DNA of 64,000 bases, taken from NCBI RefSeq assembly GCF_000732925.1, contig NZ_CP008953.1, forward strand, positions 4,712,001 through 4,776,000, written 5' to 3'. Every line of letters begins with the position of its first letter. The first letter of the stretch is position 1. A program made the translations under genes and the position numbers. Source of the DNA: Amycolatopsis japonica. GTDB taxonomy: Bacteria; Actinomycetota; Actinomycetes; Mycobacteriales; Pseudonocardiaceae. The notes under the pieces are model-generated. The model saw only the letters and a list, made by a program, of their open reading frames with translations, ran no database searches and had not been told where the DNA came from. Shown piece by piece: positions 59,354-64,000 of this stretch.

Positions 59354-59965
59354 TCAGCCGCCGGCGATGTCGCGCGCCAGCCGACGCGCGTCGTCCATGG
59401 TGAACTTGCCGGTGATCTGGGTTTCCCCGCCGGTGATGGCCGACTGGATCGACGGCGCGGTCAGCACCCGGCTCTTCAGCACCATCGCGACCTGCTTGCC
59501 GACGTTCGCCGCGGTCCAGTCGGCCCATGTCCGCGCGCCCGCGTCGGTGAAGCTGAGCCCGATGAGCGGACCCCCGGATTGTGTGTCGAGGCGAGCGTTC
59601 GCCCGGCTGAGGTCGGCTCCGGTGAGGAACGCCGGGCCGAGCAGGTATTTCGTGCCCTGCACACGGTCGCAGCTGACCAGCGGGAGCGCCGGGTCGTCGC
59701 GGCCGTCCAGCGGATCCTGCCCCTCCGAACAGTCCAACGCCGCCGCGGCGGCCTGCTGTGCGGCGGGATCCGTGCTCTGGCGGTCGGTCGCCGCGCCCGT
59801 CGCCGGGCCGGGCGGGAGTTCCGCCAGGACCGGACGGAACCGCAGCCGCGACCCGTCCTTGATCGCGAAACTGTCGCCTTCGGGTTCGGCTTGACCGGAA
59901 ACCCCGCCCTGGCAACCGGTGACACCGAGCAGGACGAGGGCGATCGCTACGAGGATGTTCCGCAC
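59354..59965 (-). CDS. lipoprotein with SecD/SecDF P1-head-like domain
   Basis: 203 residues. Signal peptide with lipobox VTGC (LVAIALVLLGVTGC), so Cys18 should be lipidated and the rest extracytoplasmic. The C-terminal 110 residues carry the SecDF P1 head pattern: LLGPAFLTGADLSRANARLD, LSFTDAGARTWADWTAANVG, MVLKSRVLTAPSIQSAITGG and ITGKFTMDDARRLARDI. A free-standing P1 head without SecD membrane helices recurs in actinobacteria; function unknown, perhaps envelope-associated. It follows the PEBP-SRPBCC gene in the same direction (24 bp). Confidence 0.85.
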   Translation of the reverse strand: MRNILVAIALVLLGVTGCQGGVSGQAEPEGDSFAIKDGSRLRFRPVLAELPPGPATGAATDRQSTDPAAQQAAAAALDCSEGQDPLDGRDDPALPLVSCDRVQGTKYLLGPAFLTGADLSRANARLDTQSGGPLIGLSFTDAGARTWADWTAANVGKQVAMVLKSRVLTAPSIQSAITGGETQITGKFTMDDARRLARDIAGG

Positions 59966-59989
59966 CGGGACATTCTGTCGTGTTCGGCG

Positions 59990-60979
59990 TCAGCGCGTGG
60001 GTGAATCGCCTCGACGCCGCACGGTCCGCTCGAGAATCCCGAGCGTGGCCTTGAGCGAGGACTCGGGAACCACCGGGAAGGTGATGCGGTTCTTCCACTC
60101 CTCGCTCACCTCCGACCAGTCGTAGTACGACGTGACGAGGGTGCCGCCCTCGGCGGGCTCCAGCCGGTAGCCGTAGATGTGCCGGGCATGCGGCCGGATC
60201 CGGCCCTCCACGGTCCAGGCGATCTCCTCGCCAGGAACGAGCGTGGTGATGACGACCTCGACGTCGTACTTGCCTAAGGGCACGTCCCCGAGCGCTTCCC
60301 GGTCCATGTGGACCACGAACCGGTCGCCCGCCCGCTCGACCGGATCGCCTTCCGCGTCGATGAGCATTCCCGACGCGTCGATGTCGACATGTCCCTGCGG
60401 ATCGCTCAAGACCGCGAAGATCGCGTCCGCGGAGGCGGGGACGAGCCGGGAGACCTCGATGCGTTCGGGGCCAGGGGTTTCCGACGTGGCGACCAGGACC
60501 GCGCGACCGAGAACATGCGAGGCCATGGTGAAGCCGAGAAAGGCGGGCGTGCAGTCCGCCGGGACGCCGAGCGACTCGACGTCGAGGGCGTGCACCACGA
60601 CGAAATAGCGGTGCACGCCGTGCCCGGCGGGCGGCGCCGCACCGAGGAAGCGGGCGAGACGGGCGTCGTTGGGTACCTGGATGGCGCCTTCGGGCAGCCC
60701 GGAGCCGGCGTCGTCACCGGCGCCTTCGGGCAGTTCCGTGACGGCGGCGGGGATGTCGGCGACCGCCCAGTGCCAGAAACCGGAGCCGGTCGGCGCGTCG
60801 GGGTCGTAGACGGTGACGGCGTAGCTCTTGGTGCCACGCGGAGCACCGCTCCAGCTCAGCTGCGGTGAGACGTCCTTCCCGGCCAGCTGTTCGGGTGACC
60901 AGGCGGCGCCGTCGGCGACAGAAGCACTGGTGACGGTGAAGGAGGCCACCTCAGGAAGCCTCGCGAAGGGATCGTTCAT
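59990..60979 (-). CDS. fusion of PEBP (YbhB/YbcL) and SRPBCC domains
   Basis: 329-residue two-domain protein. Residues 1-170 are a phosphatidylethanolamine-binding-protein-like domain with KDVSPQLSWSGAPRG, YAVTVYDPDAPTGSG, FWHWAVADIP and the HRYFVVVHALD block that lines the anion pocket. Residues about 175-325 are a SRPBCC domain (ISRLVPASADAIFAVLSDP and the VVITTLVPGEEIAWTVEG strands, plus GTLVTSYYDWSE). Each half is common alone; this joining is unusual. No catalytic residues are needed in either; ligand binding is expected. A palindrome and leaderless GntR gene lie just upstream. Confidence 0.85.
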   Translation of the reverse strand: MNDPFARLPEVASFTVTSASVADGAAWSPEQLAGKDVSPQLSWSGAPRGTKSYAVTVYDPDAPTGSGFWHWAVADIPAAVTELPEGAGDDAGSGLPEGAIQVPNDARLARFLGAAPPAGHGVHRYFVVVHALDVESLGVPADCTPAFLGFTMASHVLGRAVLVATSETPGPERIEVSRLVPASADAIFAVLSDPQGHVDIDASGMLIDAEGDPVERAGDRFVVHMDREALGDVPLGKYDVEVVITTLVPGEEIAWTVEGRIRPHARHIYGYRLEPAEGGTLVTSYYDWSEVSEEWKNRITFPVVPESSLKATLGILERTVRRRGDSPTR

Positions 60980-60997
60980 AAATCGACCATAACATAA

Positions 60998-61028
60998 ATA
61001 ATCGATTATCTGCCCGTTCGTCTATGCT
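60998..61028 (+). promoter_or_regulatory. GntR palindrome and leaderless promoter of the 61035 gene
   Basis: ATAATCGATTAT (60998-61009) is a perfect 12-bp palindrome in an AT-rich 55-bp divergent region. TATGCT (61023-61028) is a -10 placing +1 at about 61035, the ATG itself. No Shine-Dalgarno sequence is present. Confidence 0.6.
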
Positions 61029-61034
61029 CCGAAG

Positions 61035-61688
61035 ATGGCTTCACCGGACAAGCAGATGCTCTCCGAGCAGGTGTACACCCGCCTGCGGGACGCGATCATG
61101 CGCGGCGACCACGCCCCCGGCGCCGCGCTCAAACCGCAGGACCTCGCCAAGGAACACGGCGTGAGCCTGGCGGTCGTCCGGGAGGCACTCGTCCGCGTGG
61201 TCGGCGACGGCCTCGCCGACCGGCTCCCCAACCGCGGCTTCGCCGTCCCCGCCTTCTCCGATCGGCGCTGGCAGGAGATCACGGAAGCCCGCCGGACCAT
61301 CGAGCCGCTCGTCCTGCGCCTCTCCGTCGAACGCGGCGACCTCGACTGGGAGGCCCGCGTCCGCGCCGCCCATCACCGGCTGAGCCGGACGCCGCCGTTC
61401 GTTCCCGAAGAAGGCGAATACCTCAGCGCCGCGTGGTCGGAAGCCCATCGCGTCTTCCACCGCACCCTGCTCGACGGCTGCGGGAACCCCGTCCTGCTGG
61501 AGACGTTCGACCGGATGTGGACCGCGAGCGAACTGGCCCGCCGCTGGGCGGCGCACCGCGCTCCCGGCCGCGATCACCTCGCCGAACACCGCCTGCTGGA
61601 GGAGACGGCGCTCGCGCGCGACGCCGACGCGGCGGCCGAGGCGCTGACCCGGCATCTCACCCTGACCGCCGCCGCCTTGACCGAGTAG
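61035..61688 (+). CDS. GntR family regulator, FadR (FCD) subfamily
   Basis: 217 residues. N-terminal winged HTH (about 8-75) with LSEQVYTRLRDAIMRGDHAP and LAKEHGVSLAVVREALVRV. The FCD all-helical domain (about 85-210) has SEAHRVFHRTLLDGCGNPVL and metal-type HRLLEETALARD. ATG 61035 immediately follows a -10 box, consistent with a leaderless transcript. The 12-bp palindrome at 60998-61009 lies between it and the divergent PEBP-SRPBCC gene, so both are likely its targets. The effector is unknown. Confidence 0.88.
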   Translation: MASPDKQMLSEQVYTRLRDAIMRGDHAPGAALKPQDLAKEHGVSLAVVREALVRVVGDGLADRLPNRGFAVPAFSDRRWQEITEARRTIEPLVLRLSVERGDLDWEARVRAAHHRLSRTPPFVPEEGEYLSAAWSEAHRVFHRTLLDGCGNPVLLETFDRMWTASELARRWAAHRAPGRDHLAEHRLLEETALARDADAAAEALTRHLTLTAAALTE

Positions 61689-61692
61689 CCAT

Positions 61693-61720
61693 CGGTCCGG
61701 TCGGAAAATCACCCGGACCG
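61693..61720 (+). terminator. possible terminator hairpin after GntR gene
   Basis: CGGTCCGG / CCGGACCG with a 12-nt loop, just beyond the GntR stop and before the GH84 gene. Confidence 0.4.
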
Positions 61721-61794
61721 ACCTAGCCCAGGTCATCGCATCGGGTGTTTGCTTGCTCACAGAACGTCGTTGATCGACGATTTGGGGGCCGCCG

Positions 61795-64000
61795 ATGTCC
61801 TTCCGATGGGTATTCCGACTCATTCCGGTGACGCTGCTCGTGACCGCGGTGGCGGTGGCCGTCCCCGCACCGGCGAGCGCGGCTCCCGCCCCTCCCCTGG
61901 CCCAGGTATGGCCGACACCCCAGCAAGTGACGCCACTAGCGGGGCAGGTGACCATCCCGCGCACCGTCGTCGAAGTCGTCGGAGCGGCCACCGATCCGTC
62001 CGCGCTCGCCGTCGTGGACCAGGTTCTCCGCGCGGCGGGCGCGAGCACGATCGTCAAGGTCACCGACAACGATCAGGTCGCCGTCGACCGGGAACGCGGA
62101 AACGGCGGCCTCGTCGTCTTCGTCGGCGGCCCCACCGAAAGCAGGGCGACCGCACTGGCTCTCGCGGCGCTCCGCCTCAAAGGTCCGGAAGGTCTGGCCC
62201 CCGGCGGCTACGTCCTCGCCGCCGACCGCGGCGTGATCGCACTGTCCGGTGTGGACACTTCGGGGACGTTCTACGCGGCGCAGTCGTTCCGGCAGCTGTT
62301 CGCTTCCGGCACGAGCGGCGCGTTCGGCATCCGTGACTGGCCAGCGGCCCCGCTGCGCGGAGTGATCGAGGGCTTCTACGGCGCGCCGTGGTCGCACGCC
62401 GACCGGCTGGCACAGCTGGACTTCTACGGCCGCACCAAACAGAACATGTACGTCTACTCGCCCAAGGACGACCCGTTCCTGCGCGCCCGCTGGCGCGACC
62501 AGTACCCGCCGGAACAGCTCGCCCTGCTCTCGCAGCTGGTGAGCCGCGCCGACGCGAACCACGTCGAGTTCACCTACGCCCTCTCCCCCGGCCTTTCCGT
62601 GTGCTACTCCTCCGACGCCGACAAGACCGCACTGGTCACGAAGTTCCAGTCGCTGTGGGACATCGGCGTGCGGTCGTTCGCCATCCCGCTCGACGACATC
62701 TCCTACACCCGCTGGAACTGCGACGCCGACGCCGCGAAGTTCGGCACCGGTGGCGCGGCCGCGGGCGCGGCACAGTCGTTCCTGCTCAACCGCGTTCAGC
62801 AGGACTTCATCGCGACGCACCCCGGTGTCGAGCGGCTGCAGACCGTCCCGACCGAGTACTACGACCTCGCCGACTCGCCGTACAAGACCGCGCTGCGCAC
62901 CCAGCTCGACAAGGCGGTGATCGTCGAGTGGACCGGCGTCGGCGTGATCGCCGGGCAGATCACCGAAAAGCAGGCCCGGCAGGCGAAAGAGGTCTTCGGG
63001 CACGACATCCTGATCTGGGACAACTACCCGGTCAACGACTACATCACCGAACGTCTGCTGCTCGGCCCGTACATCGGCCGCGAGCCCGGCGTCGCGAAGT
63101 ACCTCTCCGGGATCACCGCGAACCCGATGGTGCAGGCCGAGGCGTCCAAGATCGCCGAGTTCACCTCCGGCGACTTCCTGTGGAACCCGGACCGGTACGA
63201 CCCCGACAAGTCGTGGCTCGCCGCCATCGCCGACCTCGGCGGACCGGCCGCCCCCGCGCTGAAGGTGTTCGCGGAGAACAACTATTCGAGTCTGCTCGTC
63301 CGCCTCGAAACCGGGAAACCCGATCTGGATTCACCGGTGCTGCGGCCGCTGCTGGCCGCCTTCTGGGCCGCGCTGGAGAAGAAGGATCCGTGGGAGGCGG
63401 CCGCGAAACTGGATCGCTACCTGACGTCGATGGCCTCCGATCCCGAAGATCTGCGGCGCGGCATGGCGTCGAATCCGAAGTTCCTCGCGGAGGTCGGACC
63501 GTGGCTCGACCAGGTCGGGCTCTACGGTCAGGCCGGCAGGCACGCGGTGCGGATGCTGCTGGCCCAGGTCGACGGCGACGGCGCGAAGGCCTGGGCGGAA
63601 CGCGGCGAGCTCGTCTCCGCGCTCAAGCAGGCGCAGGCGATCCGCGTCCCGACCTCGCGGGGCCCGCGCAACCCGAGCACCTGCACGGGAGTCTGCGTGC
63701 CGTTCCTCGACAGCGCGCTGGCCACGGCCGACCGCTGGTTCGGCCTGCCCGGGATCCGGCCGCGGCCGACGACGTCGCTCGGCACCTACACCGACAACGT
63801 CCCCGCCCGGATGGTCGACGGCGACCCCGAGACCTACTACTGGAGCGACTGGGCACCCCGGATCGGCGCCACCATCGGGGTCGACCTCGGCTCCGCGCAG
63901 CGGGTGTCCCATGTGGACATCCTGATGGGGAAGCCGACCAGCCCGGACGACTACGTCCACGCCGGCGTCCTCGAATATTCCACCGACGGCACCCAGTGGA
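61795..64000 (+). CDS. secreted GH84 beta-N-acetylglucosaminidase (C-terminus beyond window)
   Basis: About 735 residues are visible with no in-frame stop. ATG 61795 (MSFRWVFRLIPVTLLVTA) begins a signal peptide cut near APASAAPA. The N-terminal beta domain (about 40-180) precedes the GH84 catalytic domain with RGVIEGFYGAPWS near 187 and the catalytic Asp-Asp in LDDIS near residue 300, the two acids of O-GlcNAcase/hyaluronidase enzymes. A helical bundle follows, and at the end a discoidin/F5-8C module starts (SPDDYVHAG, LEYSTDGTQW). It probably releases N-acetylglucosamine from glycoconjugates outside the cell. Truncated by the window edge, not by mutation. Confidence 0.92.
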   Translation, partial: MSFRWVFRLIPVTLLVTAVAVAVPAPASAAPAPPLAQVWPTPQQVTPLAGQVTIPRTVVEVVGAATDPSALAVVDQVLRAAGASTIVKVTDNDQVAVDRERGNGGLVVFVGGPTESRATALALAALRLKGPEGLAPGGYVLAADRGVIALSGVDTSGTFYAAQSFRQLFASGTSGAFGIRDWPAAPLRGVIEGFYGAPWSHADRLAQLDFYGRTKQNMYVYSPKDDPFLRARWRDQYPPEQLALLSQLVSRADANHVEFTYALSPGLSVCYSSDADKTALVTKFQSLWDIGVRSFAIPLDDISYTRWNCDADAAKFGTGGAAAGAAQSFLLNRVQQDFIATHPGVERLQTVPTEYYDLADSPYKTALRTQLDKAVIVEWTGVGVIAGQITEKQARQAKEVFGHDILIWDNYPVNDYITERLLLGPYIGREPGVAKYLSGITANPMVQAEASKIAEFTSGDFLWNPDRYDPDKSWLAAIADLGGPAAPALKVFAENNYSSLLVRLETGKPDLDSPVLRPLLAAFWAALEKKDPWEAAAKLDRYLTSMASDPEDLRRGMASNPKFLAEVGPWLDQVGLYGQAGRHAVRMLLAQVDGDGAKAWAERGELVSALKQAQAIRVPTSRGPRNPSTCTGVCVPFLDSALATADRWFGLPGIRPRPTTSLGTYTDNVPARMVDGDPETYYWSDWAPRIGATIGVDLGSAQRVSHVDILMGKPTSPDDYVHAGVLEYSTDGTQW

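Noticed and set aside
1..64000. tRNA, rRNA, insertion sequences, prophage or integron features
   Set aside because: No transposase, integrase or cloverleaf-like sequence was recognised in the coding or intergenic DNA.

Overview
The window is 64 kb of very GC-rich, densely coded actinobacterial chromosome. Gene content (LysR/TetR/GntR/MarR pairs, many secreted hydrolases, leaderless GTG/ATG starts, a FAAL-PKS-carboxylase lipid locus) and the style of the intergenic hairpin repeats point to the Pseudonocardiaceae, most likely Amycolatopsis. That placement is inference; there is no rRNA or other phylogenetic marker here. No tRNA, rRNA, insertion sequence, phage gene or CRISPR array was seen. Both ends cut a gene: an FAD-linked oxidase at the left edge and a GH84 hexosaminidase at the right edge.

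Layout. 1-9.8 kb: FAD oxidase (partial), MFS efflux plus Dabb protein, a TetR/SGNH-hydrolase pair with a perfect operator, a secreted streptogrisin-type protease, and a LysR regulator divergent from a membrane protein/multicopper oxidase pair. 9.8-18.9 kb: a catabolic block made of an aminotransferase / FAD-FeS dehydrogenase / FAH-hydrolase operon, a divergent MatC-type permease, a GntR regulator with two matching operator sites, and a leaderless operon of RidA, a PAS-HTH regulator and a hydroxyaspartate/threonine dehydratase. It looks like 2-hydroxy-acid, glyoxylate and amino-acid metabolism. 18.9-30.1 kb: a four-gene minus-strand lipid operon (fatty-acyl-AMP ligase, modular PKS with an N-terminal ACP of Pks13 type, acyl-CoA carboxylase beta subunit, antigen-85-like acyltransferase). 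The three biosynthetic genes overlap by 4 bp and follow one strong TTGACA promoter. This is the most striking system in the window.

30-41 kb: MFS efflux pump, a LuxR-type regulator, a secreted tripeptidyl aminopeptidase, a siderophore-interacting reductase, a flavodoxin, a beta-lactamase locus (class A enzyme divergent from a LysR regulator and a second SxxK protein lacking the Glu166 motif), and a secreted vWA/Calx-beta protein. 41-47 kb: a series of regulator/target pairs with readable operators (MarR/RidA, TetR/NmrA, and an alpha/beta hydrolase with tandem TetR-like sites), an orphan HATPase and an aminoglycoside-nucleotidyltransferase-like gene. 47-64 kb: large secreted glycoside hydrolases (GH87-like and GH84), two trypsin-like proteases and an M64 peptidase, a second LuxR-type regulator related to the first, a 43-residue membrane peptide, regulators, an LLM oxidoreductase, a PEBP-SRPBCC fusion and a FadR-type GntR with its own palindrome.

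The longer intergenic gaps are not empty. They carry several families of perfect hairpins and head-to-head arrays of a 21-bp repeat (at 19.1 kb and 31.5 kb), and an identical 24-nt hairpin follows the stop codon of two unrelated genes. Ordinary convergent terminators (13-16 bp perfect stems) separate many convergent pairs.
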